A stretch of 64,000 nt of DNA from Methanolinea sp. (GCA_030019395.1 JASEES010000001.1:124001-188000), one strand, 5' to 3'. Positions 43,111 to 52,874 are shown, counted from the first letter of the stretch. Program-made: numbers and translations. Notes: generated from the letters alone by a model not told the origin.

Positions 43111-44076
43111 TTACTTCCCTTTTCTCCCCCACTTTTTTCCAATTTCCTCCGGGAGGGATACGAGTCCCCGGGGCAGGAAGATGATGATGAGAACCAGGAG
43201 CACGCCGATGATGATGAACCGCCCATACGTGAGACCGAGCACGTTGAGCCCGTCCCAGAGAAGGGTGACGACAATCGTCCCGATGACCGGACCCGCCAGT
43301 GTCCCAAGGCCCCCTGTAATCGAGTAGATGATCGGCCAGAACGAGAGGTCGATCCCGAAGATCTCGGGAGTGATGTACCCGAAATGGAAGATCTCGAGCC
43401 CGCCTGCGATACCGCTCACGAACGCGGAAAGGCCGAACGCGAACAGCTTGAACGGGACCGGGTTGATGCCGGCAGCCCGTGCCTCGGTCTCGTTCTCGCG
43501 GATTGCCGCAAGAGCTAGGCCGATGCGGGAACGAAGGAGCAGGTAAAACAGGACCAGGACAAGGACGGCAATGAGGAAAACAACGTAGTACTCGAGGACG
43601 AGGTAACCCGGGATCGTGGTGGGGACGATCTTTTGGACTGCAAAGCCATCCCATCCCCCTGTTACGGGTGCGAGCTGGCTCACGACGAGGGTCTGGATGA
43701 TCACGGCGAAACCGAACGTCACCATCGCGAGGAACCACTCGCGCAGGCGCACGCACGTGATCCCGATCAGGATGCCGATGAAGGCAGAGAACAAGCCCCC
43801 CAGCACGAGCGTGAGCAGCGGGGGGAGACCGAGGCGGACGGTCGCAAGCGAGGCCGCGTACCCGCCGAGCCCGAGGAATGCCGCATGCCCGAGCGATCCC
43901 TGTCCGGAGAAGGTGAGGAAGTTCCAGGCGGACGAATAGATGATGAAGATGAGCATCAGCACGAGGACGGTCAGGAGGTACAGGTTCTGGCCGACGAGGA
44001 ACGGCAAGGCGAGTGCAAGGATCAGGATGGCTGCCGCAAGCAGGTTCTTTGGTGTTCGCACCTGCGCAAGGTTCAT
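43111..44076 (-). CDS. livM: branched-chain amino acid-type ABC permease LivM
   Basis: The 321-residue permease has about nine membrane spans. It shows the LivM signature LTFSGQGSLGHAAFLGLGGY near residue 50 and the EAA-like coupling loop AIRENETEARAAGINPVPFKL (about residues 200-220). The last 12 residues are basic (KKWGRKGK). Its ATG overlaps the livH stop as ATGA, and it converges on livF with 33 bases between stops. Confidence 0.93.
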   Translation of the reverse strand: MNLAQVRTPKNLLAAAILILALALPFLVGQNLYLLTVLVLMLIFIIYSSAWNFLTFSGQGSLGHAAFLGLGGYAASLATVRLGLPPLLTLVLGGLFSAFIGILIGITCVRLREWFLAMVTFGFAVIIQTLVVSQLAPVTGGWDGFAVQKIVPTTIPGYLVLEYYVVFLIAVLVLVLFYLLLRSRIGLALAAIRENETEARAAGINPVPFKLFAFGLSAFVSGIAGGLEIFHFGYITPEIFGIDLSFWPIIYSITGGLGTLAGPVIGTIVVTLLWDGLNVLGLTYGRFIIIGVLLVLIIIFLPRGLVSLPEEIGKKWGRKGK

Positions 44077-44954
44077 TCCCCGGCCTCCCCAAAGAGCCCC
44101 GTCGGCCTGACGAGGAGGACGACGATCAGGAGGATGAACGAGATCGCGTCCTTCCACGACCCCCCGAGGAAAAATGCAGTGAAGTTTTCAACCATCCCGA
44201 TGGCAAGGCCGCCGATGATCGCCCCCGGGATACTCCCGAGGCCGCCGAGGATGATGATTGCAAACCCCTTGATGGCCGGCACCGATCCCATGTAGGGATT
44301 GAAGACCTGGCCGCTCACGGCCCAGAGGGTCCCGGCTGCCCCGGCGAGTCCCGCACCGATCCCGAAGGTGAGCATGTCCATCCGCTCCACGTTTATTCCC
44401 ATCAGCATCGCGCCTTTCCTGTTCTGGCTGGACGCCCGGATCGCCTTTCCCGTCGTGGTCCTGTCGAGAAAGACGGAGAGGCCAACGAGGATGATCGCGG
44501 TGATCACCACGATGATGATGTAGTCGAGGGGCAGCTGGATGGGCCCGATCCCTATGGTCAGGTCTGCAAAGGGACTTTTCATCGAACGCCACTCGTCGGT
44601 AAAGACCATTGCGACGCCGTTCTGGAATATGTAGATCAGCCCGAGGCTGATGAATATCTCGTTCAGTTTTCCCGTCCCGAGGATGGGCCGGAAGCAGAGG
44701 CGTTCCACGATGATCCCGGCCCCTATCAGGATGGGGATTGACAGGAAGAGGAGGAGGTAGGGGTTGAAGCCGCTTATCACGAAGAAGAAGAACGTGATGT
44801 ACGTCCCGAGCATCAGGAACTCGCCGTGGGCGAAGTTGACGACCTTCATCACCCCGAAGATCAGGTTGAGTCCTGTGGCGAGCAGGATGTAGATGCACCC
44901 CGAGTAGAGCCCCCAGAATGCGACCTGGCCAAGTACTGCGATGCCGCCATCCAT
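44073..44954 (-). CDS. livH: branched-chain amino acid-type ABC permease LivH
   Basis: The 293-residue permease has about eight spans. The family marks are LLATGLNLIFGVMKVVNFAHGEF (quoted core LIFGVMKVVNFAHGEF), the coupling loop AIRASSQNRKGAMLMGINVE, and AGAAGTLWAVSG. It follows livK2 by 34 bases and overlaps livM. The Liv-type transporter also handles amides and urea in prokaryotes, so the substrate is open. Confidence 0.93.
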   Translation of the reverse strand: MDGGIAVLGQVAFWGLYSGCIYILLATGLNLIFGVMKVVNFAHGEFLMLGTYITFFFFVISGFNPYLLLFLSIPILIGAGIIVERLCFRPILGTGKLNEIFISLGLIYIFQNGVAMVFTDEWRSMKSPFADLTIGIGPIQLPLDYIIIVVITAIILVGLSVFLDRTTTGKAIRASSQNRKGAMLMGINVERMDMLTFGIGAGLAGAAGTLWAVSGQVFNPYMGSVPAIKGFAIIILGGLGSIPGAIIGGLAIGMVENFTAFFLGGSWKDAISFILLIVVLLVRPTGLFGEAGE

Positions 44955-44988
44955 CCTGTATTACCTCTCCCTGTCCCAAAATAAAGAT

Positions 44989-46314
44989 TCAGGGAGATCC
45001 GGGGGTATACCAGTCCGGAATGGAAAACTCCCCTGCCTTGAGGCTTTCCGGCCAGACGATCACCGGCCGGGGTTCTCCCGACTTCTGGTCCATGGCAAGC
45101 TGCACGACGTACAGCTCAAACTTGCTCTCCCGGAACTCCGGGGAGAAGGAAATCGTCCCATTCTTCATGATCTCCATCATCTGGGGCACCCGGATGGTGG
45201 CAAGGGCGTCCCTGATCTTTGCGCGGTCGAGGCTGCCTGCCTGTTCTATGGCCGCGGCAGCAACATAGACCGATTCGTACGTTGCCGCACCCATCATGCC
45301 CGCAAATCCGCCGTACTTCTTGTCGAAGTCAGAGAGGAATTTCCGGGTTGCTGCCTCCGTCGATCCTGCGGGGACGGCGTAGGGGGAGAACCTGCTCTCC
45401 ATGATCATGCCGTCACCGTAGACACCGACCCCGCTGTAGTAATCGGGGTCATCGTTGTTCTCGATCGCCATGATCACCGTATTGAGACCAACGTCCCTCC
45501 GGGCCTGCTGGGTCATGGGAACGAGTTCGTTGAGGAACGTGACCGCGTAGATGACGTCGGGGTTCTTTGCCCTGACCGAGGTGAGAACCGTCCTGAAGTC
45601 GGATTCACCCATCTTGAAAGGTTCTTCTGCCACGATCTCGATCGGGAGGTTCTTTGCCGGAATCAGTGCCTTCACGGCATCGAGCTGGCCCTTTCCAAAC
45701 GGGCTGTCCTGGTAGATGACGGCGACGCGGAGTTTCCGGTCGTTGGAAAACCCGAATTTTTCGTTGATTGCCGGCCGGAAGACATCTGTCAGGAACTGGA
45801 TGCTCGCCTCGGCAGAGTCATCCGTGTTTGGCCTGTGGAAGAACATGTAACTCGTATCGAGGTCCGTCCTCCGGGAGACCGCACTGCTGGACGCACCCGA
45901 GATGATGTACGGGACCTTGTTGTCGGCAACGATCGACTGGTGTGCAGAAACGACCGCACTCGAGTAACCTCCCACGAGGACGTTGACCTCGTCCTGCGTG
46001 ATGAGCTTTGTCACTGCCTTCATGCCCCCTTCACGGGTTGATTCGTCGTCCCCCTGGATCAGCCGGACAGGCAGGGAACGCCCTAATTCCCTGACGGGAA
46101 CGCCTCCTTTGGCATTGATCTCGTTGGCAGCAAGTTCTGCAGACTGCCAGATGTCCTTTCCGGTTGTGCTTGCAGGCCCCGTCATGGAGGCGACAACTCC
46201 GATTTTTATCTCGGAGGGCCCTGTTGCGGACGGCGTCTGCGTACAGCCGGCCCCGAGGAGCAGCGCGATCAGGAGCAAACCAAGTATCGTGTAAATAATG
46301 CAATCGGTTCTCAT
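44989..46314 (-). CDS. livK: ABC substrate-binding lipoprotein, branched-chain amino acid type (second)
   Basis: The 441-residue protein has a signal segment ending LLLGAGCTQTP, a lipobox-like site, and the same fold and motifs as the first binding protein (KIGVVASMTGPASTTGKDIW, LIQGDDESTREGGMKAV, IYQDSPFGKGQLDAV). It is the first gene of the livK2-livH-livM operon. Two related binding proteins around one ATPase and permease set suggest a broadened substrate range. A GGTGAT site lies nine bases upstream of the ATG. Confidence 0.93.
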   Translation of the reverse strand: MRTDCIIYTILGLLLIALLLGAGCTQTPSATGPSEIKIGVVASMTGPASTTGKDIWQSAELAANEINAKGGVPVRELGRSLPVRLIQGDDESTREGGMKAVTKLITQDEVNVLVGGYSSAVVSAHQSIVADNKVPYIISGASSSAVSRRTDLDTSYMFFHRPNTDDSAEASIQFLTDVFRPAINEKFGFSNDRKLRVAVIYQDSPFGKGQLDAVKALIPAKNLPIEIVAEEPFKMGESDFRTVLTSVRAKNPDVIYAVTFLNELVPMTQQARRDVGLNTVIMAIENNDDPDYYSGVGVYGDGMIMESRFSPYAVPAGSTEAATRKFLSDFDKKYGGFAGMMGAATYESVYVAAAAIEQAGSLDRAKIRDALATIRVPQMMEIMKNGTISFSPEFRESKFELYVVQLAMDQKSGEPRPVIVWPESLKAGEFSIPDWYTPGSP

Positions 46315-46324
46315 GGAGAATCAC

Positions 46325-46343
46325 CATGCTATGATATAGCATG
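46325..46343. promoter_or_regulatory. perfect palindrome upstream of livK2-livH-livM
   Basis: CATGCTAT-GAT-ATAGCATG is an 8-base perfect inverted repeat ending 11 bases before the livK2 start codon, overlapping its leader and ribosome site. The arm CATGCTAT also occurs in the livK/livGF divergent promoter. It may be an operator or an RNA-level hairpin. Confidence 0.55.
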
Positions 46344-46464
46344 ACATAGAAAGAGCTGGGATGAAAAAGTTTATAGGATTTTTGCTTTTTCCCTGTGAAA
46401 AACGTAGGAAGGATGAAATGACCAGACAGGGGAGAATATGGTCATCACGGGGAAAATCCGTGGT

Positions 46465-46746
46465 TCAAATCGTTTCTTTCTCTGTCCCTTCCATGGTCCC
46501 GGAGTGCGACTTTTCGCGGGCATGGAAATCATGTAACTGTTGCATGGAGGCAGCATACGCGGTATCGAGGGCTTTCTCGTTGAGGTCTCGTTCTTCGGGA
46601 GAAAGATTCCTGACTGCAGCGTACCCCATTTTGCGGTACGAGTCCAGGCTCTTTTGGGTTGCCTCAACTGCCGGGCGTGTCCGGATATGCCTCTCGATGA
46701 GTTTCGGAAAAGTCTCTTCGATGATTAACCTGACTTTCGGGTTCAT
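46465..46746 (-). CDS. small helical hypothetical protein
   Basis: The 93-residue protein (MNPKVRLIIEETFPKLIERH...) is charged and predicted mostly helical, without cysteine, signal or membrane segment. A conserved-looking stretch is YRKMGYAAVRNLSPEERDLNEKALD. No ribosome site is visible before the ATG, so the message may be leaderless. I do not recognise a family. The neighbouring gaps (46344-46464 and 46747-46910) hold nothing I can name. Confidence 0.5.
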   Translation of the reverse strand: MNPKVRLIIEETFPKLIERHIRTRPAVEATQKSLDSYRKMGYAAVRNLSPEERDLNEKALDTAYAASMQQLHDFHAREKSHSGTMEGTEKETI

Positions 46747-46910
46747 TTTTTATGCAACCAGGTTTTTTCCCGTCCAGTTTTTCCCGCGGTCGGAGATAAA
46801 CCTCACCTTCAGGGTAGGCGGACCCCTCTCCCCTCCGTGTCACATTGCCCACCCGGAATCGCAAAAGACAAAAAGAGGATGGGAAAAACAAGAAACCTCT
46901 GCGTTTTCCC

Positions 46911-47471
46911 CTAGGGAGGCAGTACTGTCTTTGCTGTTGTCTGGACGAGGGTATAGGTTCCGGAGACCGAGGGGGTCAGGGATGCAGCCTCTTCCATGGC
47001 AAGGATGATGATTCGCAGGGCATCGGCAGGAGTCCCCCCGGTATCACTCCAGTGAGAGCGAATGCAGCGGTGTGCTATTTCCTGCGTCGTTTTGTTGCCG
47101 AGGACAATGAAGCGGCTTGCGCATCCCCGTGTGACCTCCCTTTTGATGCTTTCCTGCACCTCCGTGATAACGTAGTTCCCGCAGGAGACACACAGCCTCC
47201 GCGAACGCGTGGAAAGCCCGTCCCTCTCGCTCACCTGTCCGATGAGAATCCCGTCCTCCTCCCAGGCCTTGCACCTGTCGTCATGGATCCAGAGATCGAT
47301 TCCGAGTTCCCGGGCCCTCTCGTGGAGAGCATCCCTGCTCCGTATCCGTCCGGAATAGAGTTCGTCTTCCAGTGTCCTCGTGCGCAGGTCATCTCCCCGA
47401 AAGACTATCTCCCTCCTGTCGCCGGCCATGAAGGAGCGATCTCTGCCACAGAATGCAATGACGAGGCTCAT
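46911..47471 (-). CDS. DUF2121-like conserved archaeal protein
   Basis: The 186-residue protein starts MSLVIAFCGRDRSFMAGDRREIVF, matching my recollection of methanogen DUF2121 proteins, whose opening resembles proteasome-type Ntn-hydrolase subunits (inference). Later blocks are LEDELYSGRIRSRDALHERARELGI and FIVLGNKTTQEIAH. A GGAGGGAT site precedes the ATG. It contains a CVSCG pair near residue 95. No activity is established. It lies between a small helical protein and a membrane export protein. Confidence 0.7.
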   Translation of the reverse strand: MSLVIAFCGRDRSFMAGDRREIVFRGDDLRTRTLEDELYSGRIRSRDALHERARELGIDLWIHDDRCKAWEEDGILIGQVSERDGLSTRSRRLCVSCGNYVITEVQESIKREVTRGCASRFIVLGNKTTQEIAHRCIRSHWSDTGGTPADALRIIILAMEEAASLTPSVSGTYTLVQTTAKTVLPP

Positions 47472-47526
47472 GGGATCATCCCTCCAGCATGGACATGGGA
47501 AATGAATGATAAAAAAGATCCGTCAC

Positions 47527-48210
47527 TCACCTGTTCTTCCACCTGTAGAAGGAATAGGAGATAACGAGGGTTGCAATGACTGCGACGAGGGCGAGAATTC
47601 CTGCCGCGGGGTTCGAGAGGAGGAGGTCCCTGATTGCCTGGGAACCGATGGCAATCAGCGTGCACCCGAGGAATGCCCCGATGGTAATGGCAAGGAGCGT
47701 GCGGCCGGGGGACAGCCCGATCATCCAGCCCACGAGCGAACCACCGATACCGCCGCTTCCCTGGAGGGGAAACATCACGAAGAGGACGACGCCGGAGAAG
47801 TAGAACTTCTCGAGCCAGGGACGTTTGCGCACAAAGTCATTGCCCTTTTCGAGGAACCGCCGGATCCAGCGGCCGAGGAGGGGGATCTTCACCGCGACGT
47901 CGCAGTTTAAGGCCATGAATATCCCTGCGAGCACGTCCATTAAGCCGATCGAGAAAGCTATCAGCCACCAGGGAAAGCCAAGGGCAATTCCCAGCGGGAC
48001 GATGCTTTCCTTTCCTGCCGGGGGAACGAGGTACCCAAGCATCAGGCCGCCGAGCAAAAGGGCGCTGTCGGAGGGCAGGAAGAGAAAGCAGAGGAGGATA
48101 TAGAACCCCCCAATCACGAAGGGAATGGCGATTCTGATGAGCCTTTCGGAGAGTGGGACCCCCTTTGCCGGACATATCTCGAACAGGGAGGTCTTCAGTG
48201 GAACGTCCAT
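47527..48210 (-). CDS. putative small multidrug export membrane protein (COG2426 type)
   Basis: The 227-residue protein has about five hydrophobic segments and the family block VLFVMFPLQGSGGIGGSLVG followed by WMIGLSPGRTLLAITIGA. Members are labelled small multidrug export proteins, with little direct proof. The start at MDVPLKTSLFE was chosen because the frame further upstream reads as non-coding and would run into the divergent phosphodiesterase gene. Confidence 0.75.
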   Translation of the reverse strand: MDVPLKTSLFEICPAKGVPLSERLIRIAIPFVIGGFYILLCFLFLPSDSALLLGGLMLGYLVPPAGKESIVPLGIALGFPWWLIAFSIGLMDVLAGIFMALNCDVAVKIPLLGRWIRRFLEKGNDFVRKRPWLEKFYFSGVVLFVMFPLQGSGGIGGSLVGWMIGLSPGRTLLAITIGAFLGCTLIAIGSQAIRDLLLSNPAAGILALVAVIATLVISYSFYRWKNR

Positions 48211-48356
48211 GGAAAACACGTGACCCGGTAATGCGTTGCATGAGCTCTCTTCCCCGAAAACCAAAAAATGTGCCCATGTATCTCCGGTATGATCGCCGGC
48301 CTGCACCCCCCGATCATCGCATTTTATCTCTCCGTGAAACCAGAACACGCTATTCA

Positions 48357-49037
48357 ATGGAGATTATCGGTCACAGGGGTGCGGCTGCCGCAGCACCCGA
48401 AAATACCCTGGCGGCCATCCGCATCGGGATGGAATGTGCCGATTACGTGGAGGTGGACGTGCGGCTCTCCCGGGACCATGTCCCTGTCCTCATGCATGAC
48501 CCGACCGTCGACAGGACGACCAACGGGAACGGGCGCGTCGCAGAGTTTTCGGCTGCCGATCTCAGGCTCCTCGATGCAGGGAAAGGCGAGCCCGTCCCGA
48601 CACTCGAAGAGGTATGCCTGCTCATCGGGGGAAAAACAGGCCTCTGCGTAGAGATAAAGGAGCCCGGGAGTGAACTTGAAGTGTGCGAGGTCCTCGACCG
48701 GGTGGCGGGGGAACCCCTCCTCGTGGTCTCGTTCCACCGCGCATCCCTTGCGATGGTCCATGACGTCATGCCCGATATCCCCCTCGGGCTCATCCACACC
48801 CAGCCCGTGCCCCCGACTCCACGGAAGAGTGAAGATCCTCCGTTCCGGGTATACCTGCCGAAGTTCGATACCCTCACCCGGGAAGCCGTTGAAGAGGTCC
48901 ACGCACGGGGCATGCGCGTGATACCATGGACACTCGGTTCGACTGCCGAATGGGACCGGGCCCGCGGGATGGGGGTCGACGGTTTTGCAACGGACGACCC
49001 CTGCAAGGCCCGCAGGTGGAGGGACACGGTGCAATGA
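48357..49037 (+). CDS. glycerophosphodiester phosphodiesterase
   Basis: The 226-residue TIM-barrel enzyme cleaves glycerophosphodiesters to glycerol phosphate and an alcohol. It starts MEIIGHRGAAAAAPENTLAA, with the catalytic HRG-x-PEN region, followed by VEVDVRLSRDHVPVLMHDPT (metal-binding E and D, catalytic H) and CVEIKEPG. A TATA-like CATTTTATC lies about 30 bases upstream of the ATG. In archaea it may recycle glycerophosphate head groups of ether lipids. Confidence 0.94.
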   Translation: MEIIGHRGAAAAAPENTLAAIRIGMECADYVEVDVRLSRDHVPVLMHDPTVDRTTNGNGRVAEFSAADLRLLDAGKGEPVPTLEEVCLLIGGKTGLCVEIKEPGSELEVCEVLDRVAGEPLLVVSFHRASLAMVHDVMPDIPLGLIHTQPVPPTPRKSEDPPFRVYLPKFDTLTREAVEEVHARGMRVIPWTLGSTAEWDRARGMGVDGFATDDPCKARRWRDTVQ

Positions 49038-49145
49038 TTGCTGGAATCTTGTTCCGGATATCCCGGTTTCAATTCCCGCCCTCTTTTCCGTGACGCTGGG
49101 GGAACCTTTTTGGCAGCCTTTGCCCACACCTGCCTGTGAAGGCAG

Positions 49146-50924
49146 ATGGACACCCAGATCCTCCTCGTGTCGGCCATCGTTGTCGGGACGCTCGTCCTGT
49201 TCGCAAGCGACCTGATACGGGTGGACCTCGTTGCAATCCTCGCGTGCCTTGCGGTTGCGTGGTCCGGCCTTGTCACGCCGCAGGAGGCAATTTCCGGTTT
49301 TTCCTCAAATGCCGTCGTTGCCATGGCAGCCGTCATGGTCCTGGGAACCGGCCTCGAGCGTGCGGGTGTCACATCACGTCTCGCCGCCTTCATCGTCCGT
49401 TATGCCGGGGCAGCCGAGCAGCGGGTTGTTGCCGCGACTTCCCTGACAGTCGGCCTCCTGTCATCAGTCATCCATAACGTCGGTGCAGCAGCAATCTTCC
49501 TCCCGGCAGCAGGCAGGATCGCGAGGCGGACGGGCATTCCCGTTTCCCGTCTGATGATGCCGATTGGGTTTGCAGCGATCCTCGGGGGAACAGTGACGAT
49601 GATTGGGTCAGGACCCTTAATAGTCCTCAATGACCTGCTCCGCCAGGGAGGGGCAGAACCCTTCTCCCTCTTTGCGGTCACTCCCATCGGGATTGTCCTT
49701 CTCCTGGCGGGAGTCGCACTCTTCTCCCTTGCAGGACACCGGGTCATCCCCGGTACAGGGGGAGAAGTCCCCCGGCCATCCGTCCCGGAGATCTGGAATA
49801 TAAACCAGCCCATCCTGACCTGCCGGATCAGTGAATCCTCCCCCCTGTCCGGAAAGACCCGTGAGGAGGTCTTTTCGGGGAACCCGCACGGTCTTTTTCT
49901 CCTTGCAATCCGGGATGGAGACGACATCCAGGTAGCGCCCTCCCGCTGGTTCCGGTTCGAGCCCGGCCAGGAACTCGCAATCCTCGGCCCAAAGGAAGGT
50001 TTCGAGCAGTTTGCCAGAAAAACGGGATGTATCCCTGCCGGGGAAACGGGCAGTTTCGCTGAAATTCTCACCGGAGGGGGATACGGGTTTGCGGAACTCG
50101 TTGTCAGGCCACGTGCATCCATCATCGGAAAGACACCGCGGGAGATCATGTTCCGCAAGACTTTTGCCATCGAACCCATCGTCCACGTGAGGGGGGAGAC
50201 CGAAACCCGGGCTGACTTCTCTGACATGCCCCTTGCTGCAGGCGACATCATCGTTGCGTTCGGATCCTGGGAGAACCTCAGGGTTCTTGCACGGCACACC
50301 GACCTGCAGCTGATTTCCCAGCCGGAGGGAGACCCCGTGCATTACCGGAAGGGCTTCCTCGCCGTGCTGATCTTCGCTTCTTCCCTTGCACTCACGCTGA
50401 CCGGAGTCCCCCTCTCCCTTGCACTTCTCACGGGTGCGTTGGCCATGGTCCTTTCCCGGGTACTCGGTCCTGCTGACGTGTACAGGGCGATCGACTGGAA
50501 GACCATCGTCCTCATCGGGGGACTGATCCCCCTGGGAATAGCCGTTGAGAAGACCGGGGCAGCCGCCCTCCTCGCAGGATCGCTTGCGGGAGTGCTTTCC
50601 GGCACACACCCGCTCGTGGTCATGCTCGTCGTCGCAGCGATTGCAACCTGCCTCTCCCTCGTCATCTCGAACGTTGCTGCAACGATCCTCCTCGTCCCTC
50701 TCGTGATGGTCACGGGGCAGGACATGGGTGTTGATCCAAGGGCCCTTGCCCTCCTCGTGGCAGTCTGTGCCCAGAACAGCTTCATACTCCCCACGCACCA
50801 GGTCAATGCACTCCTGATGGGGCCGGGGGGATACCGCCCGTGGGACTATATCAGGGCAGGAAGCATCATGTCGGTCATGTTCATTGCCATTGCCGTTACC
50901 CTCATGTATCTCCTTGTTCTATAA
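49146..50924 (+). CDS. SLC13/DASS-type transporter with two TrkA-C domains
   Basis: The 592-residue protein has N-terminal membrane spans up to about residue 200. Two TrkA-C/RCK-C domains follow (ILTCRISESSPLSGKTREEVF and FAELVVRPRASIIGKTPREI), then a second membrane half from about residue 400. Family marks include TSLTVGLLSSVIHNVGAAAIF and ISNVAATILLVPLVM, matched repeats. Such proteins move sulfate, dicarboxylates or other anions with sodium. The sulfur genes downstream make sulfate or a sulfur oxyanion a reasonable guess. Confidence 0.9.
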   Translation: MDTQILLVSAIVVGTLVLFASDLIRVDLVAILACLAVAWSGLVTPQEAISGFSSNAVVAMAAVMVLGTGLERAGVTSRLAAFIVRYAGAAEQRVVAATSLTVGLLSSVIHNVGAAAIFLPAAGRIARRTGIPVSRLMMPIGFAAILGGTVTMIGSGPLIVLNDLLRQGGAEPFSLFAVTPIGIVLLLAGVALFSLAGHRVIPGTGGEVPRPSVPEIWNINQPILTCRISESSPLSGKTREEVFSGNPHGLFLLAIRDGDDIQVAPSRWFRFEPGQELAILGPKEGFEQFARKTGCIPAGETGSFAEILTGGGYGFAELVVRPRASIIGKTPREIMFRKTFAIEPIVHVRGETETRADFSDMPLAAGDIIVAFGSWENLRVLARHTDLQLISQPEGDPVHYRKGFLAVLIFASSLALTLTGVPLSLALLTGALAMVLSRVLGPADVYRAIDWKTIVLIGGLIPLGIAVEKTGAAALLAGSLAGVLSGTHPLVVMLVVAAIATCLSLVISNVAATILLVPLVMVTGQDMGVDPRALALLVAVCAQNSFILPTHQVNALLMGPGGYRPWDYIRAGSIMSVMFIAIAVTLMYLLVL

Positions 50925-50930
50925 CCCGGT

Positions 50931-52298
50931 ATGATAATCCGGCAGTTCTTCGTCCCCGGAATAGCCCACAGTTCCTACATCGTTGCCGGGAACAGAGCAT
51001 GTGCGGTCATTGACCCGAGCCGCGATACCGCGAGGTACATCACTTTTGCACGCAGCATGGGTCTTTCCATCACCCACATCCTCGAGACACACCTCCATGC
51101 AGATTTCGTATCGGGCCACCTCGACCTGGCCAATGAAACCGGCGCCGGAATATACGCACCCCGGGCAGGACACTGCTCTTTTCCCCATGAAGGAGTCGTC
51201 GAAGGCGACGAGATACAGATCGAGGATATGACGTTCCGGGTCATCGAAACTGCAGGACATACCCCGGAGCATGTCTGCTACGTGGCAACCGACTTGTCCC
51301 GGGGAAAAACGCCGGTCGCGCTCTTCTCGGGTGACACACTCTTTGTCGGCGACGTCGGCCGCCCCGATCTCTTTCCCGGCCGGGCAGAGGAACTTGCCAC
51401 AGCACTCTTCGGGAACCTGCAGGCCAAGATACTCACGCTCCCGGACGAGTGCGAGCTGTATCCCGCGCACGGCATGGGCTCGCTCTGTGGCAGGGCGATG
51501 GCTGCAAAGAGGACGAGCACGATTGGATACGAAAGGAAATACAACTACGCGCTCCGGATCAGGGATCGGGAGGAGTTTGTCCGGGCGCTCACGTCCGGCA
51601 TGCCTGCTGCCCCCGACCATTTTTCCCGCTGCTCGGAGATAAACCGGAAAGGACCTGCCCTGATGCGCAATCTCCCTGAACCTCTCCCGCTTGGCCCGGA
51701 GCCGTTCAGCCAGCGTGCCCGCGGAGGCGGGGCCGTGCTCCTGGACGTGCGGAGCTATCCCGCGTTTTCCGGTCTCCACATCCCGGGATCGTGGCACATC
51801 GACCTTTCCGGGAACTTCGCCACCCAGGCAGGATGGATCCTTCCCCCCGGGCAGGATATCTGTCTCGTCGCCGAGAACAGGGAACAGGCCATGGAAGCCG
51901 CACTCCAGTTAAGGCGCGTGGGATTCGACAGTATAGCAGGGTACCTCGATGGCGGGATGCTCCCCTGGAGTGCTGCCGGTCTCCCCGTCGACCGGGTCCC
52001 GGTCATTGCACCGGCCGATGCGCATGCACTCCTCGAAAAAGGTGATGCGGTCCTTGTCGACGTCAGGTCGCGGGAGGAGCGGACTGCCGCTTCCGTGAAA
52101 GGTTCAGTCCATATCCCGTGGCACGATCTCCGTTCCCGGTATGTCGAGCTTGACCCCGGGATGCATACCATCGTCATGTGCAGGGGGGGTCAGCGGGCGA
52201 GCATCGCGGCGAGTATCCTGAAGATGAAGGGATTCAAAACGGTGTCCAACCTCGCCGGGGGATTTTCGGCGTACCAGAAGGCAGGTTTCGTATCCTGA
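50931..52298 (+). CDS. persulfide dioxygenase-like beta-lactamase fold fused to two rhodanese domains
   Basis: The 455-residue protein has a metallo-beta-lactamase domain (residues 1-210) of the ETHE1 type, with ligands H54, H56, D58, H110, D135 and H180. Two rhodanese domains follow. The first (about 262-352) has no cysteine in the active loop, which reads LVAENREQAM. The second (about 358-452) has C417 in VMCRGGQRAS. It probably handles persulfides or thiosulfate; oxygen-dependent activity in an anaerobe is unlikely, so a sulfur-transfer or hydrolytic role is possible. Six bases separate it from the SLC13 gene. Confidence 0.9.
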   Translation: MIIRQFFVPGIAHSSYIVAGNRACAVIDPSRDTARYITFARSMGLSITHILETHLHADFVSGHLDLANETGAGIYAPRAGHCSFPHEGVVEGDEIQIEDMTFRVIETAGHTPEHVCYVATDLSRGKTPVALFSGDTLFVGDVGRPDLFPGRAEELATALFGNLQAKILTLPDECELYPAHGMGSLCGRAMAAKRTSTIGYERKYNYALRIRDREEFVRALTSGMPAAPDHFSRCSEINRKGPALMRNLPEPLPLGPEPFSQRARGGGAVLLDVRSYPAFSGLHIPGSWHIDLSGNFATQAGWILPPGQDICLVAENREQAMEAALQLRRVGFDSIAGYLDGGMLPWSAAGLPVDRVPVIAPADAHALLEKGDAVLVDVRSREERTAASVKGSVHIPWHDLRSRYVELDPGMHTIVMCRGGQRASIAASILKMKGFKTVSNLAGGFSAYQKAGFVS

Positions 52299-52349
52299 TG
52301 GGAGGGCTTATCAGGGTGGAATGCTCCTCCTAGTGATCAGGGAATCCCG

Positions 52350-52874
52350 ATGTCCGACTGGTTATTATCTGCGACCTGGTCGCCCTATGTCGTCGGTGCA
52401 GGGATTGGCATCCTGATCTGGATGACATTTCTCTTCTCCGACCGGCCGCTCGGAGTGTCTACTGCATACGCAAAGACGGCAGGCATGATAGAGAAGGCAT
52501 TATCCCGGAAGAATGTTGCATCGATGCCGTACTACCGCCAGGTGACCCCGGAAGCGGACTGGCAGTGGACCATCATCATCGGGGTGATTGCAGGCGGGTT
52601 CATCTCGGCGTATACCGCGGGGACGTTTGCCCTTTCTGCCGTCCCCCCGCTGTTTGCGGAAACTTTCGGGGCTGACACCCTCTTCCGTTTCGCTGTTGCA
52701 CTCGCAGGCGGAATCATCATGGGTATCGGTGCCCGCTGGGCCGGCGGGTGCACGTCGGGCCACGGTATCTCCGGTACGCTCCAGCTCTCGCTTGCGAGCT
52801 GGGTCGCGGTGATCTGCTTCTTTGCCGGGGGAATCCTTGCGGCAGGACTCCTCTTTGGTTTTCGGTTCCTGTGA
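52350..52874 (+). CDS. YeeE/YedE thiosulfate-transporter half, N-type
   Basis: The 174-residue protein has about four to five membrane spans and the sulfur-transport motif GARWAGGCTSGHGISGTLQL near residue 130, whose cysteine is thought to relay thiosulfate. It matches the first half of YeeE/TsuA proteins. The complementary half follows 12 bases later. Together with the rhodanese fusion upstream they form a sulfur-import and transfer module also known from bacteria. Confidence 0.88.
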   Translation: MSDWLLSATWSPYVVGAGIGILIWMTFLFSDRPLGVSTAYAKTAGMIEKALSRKNVASMPYYRQVTPEADWQWTIIIGVIAGGFISAYTAGTFALSAVPPLFAETFGADTLFRFAVALAGGIIMGIGARWAGGCTSGHGISGTLQLSLASWVAVICFFAGGILAAGLLFGFRFL

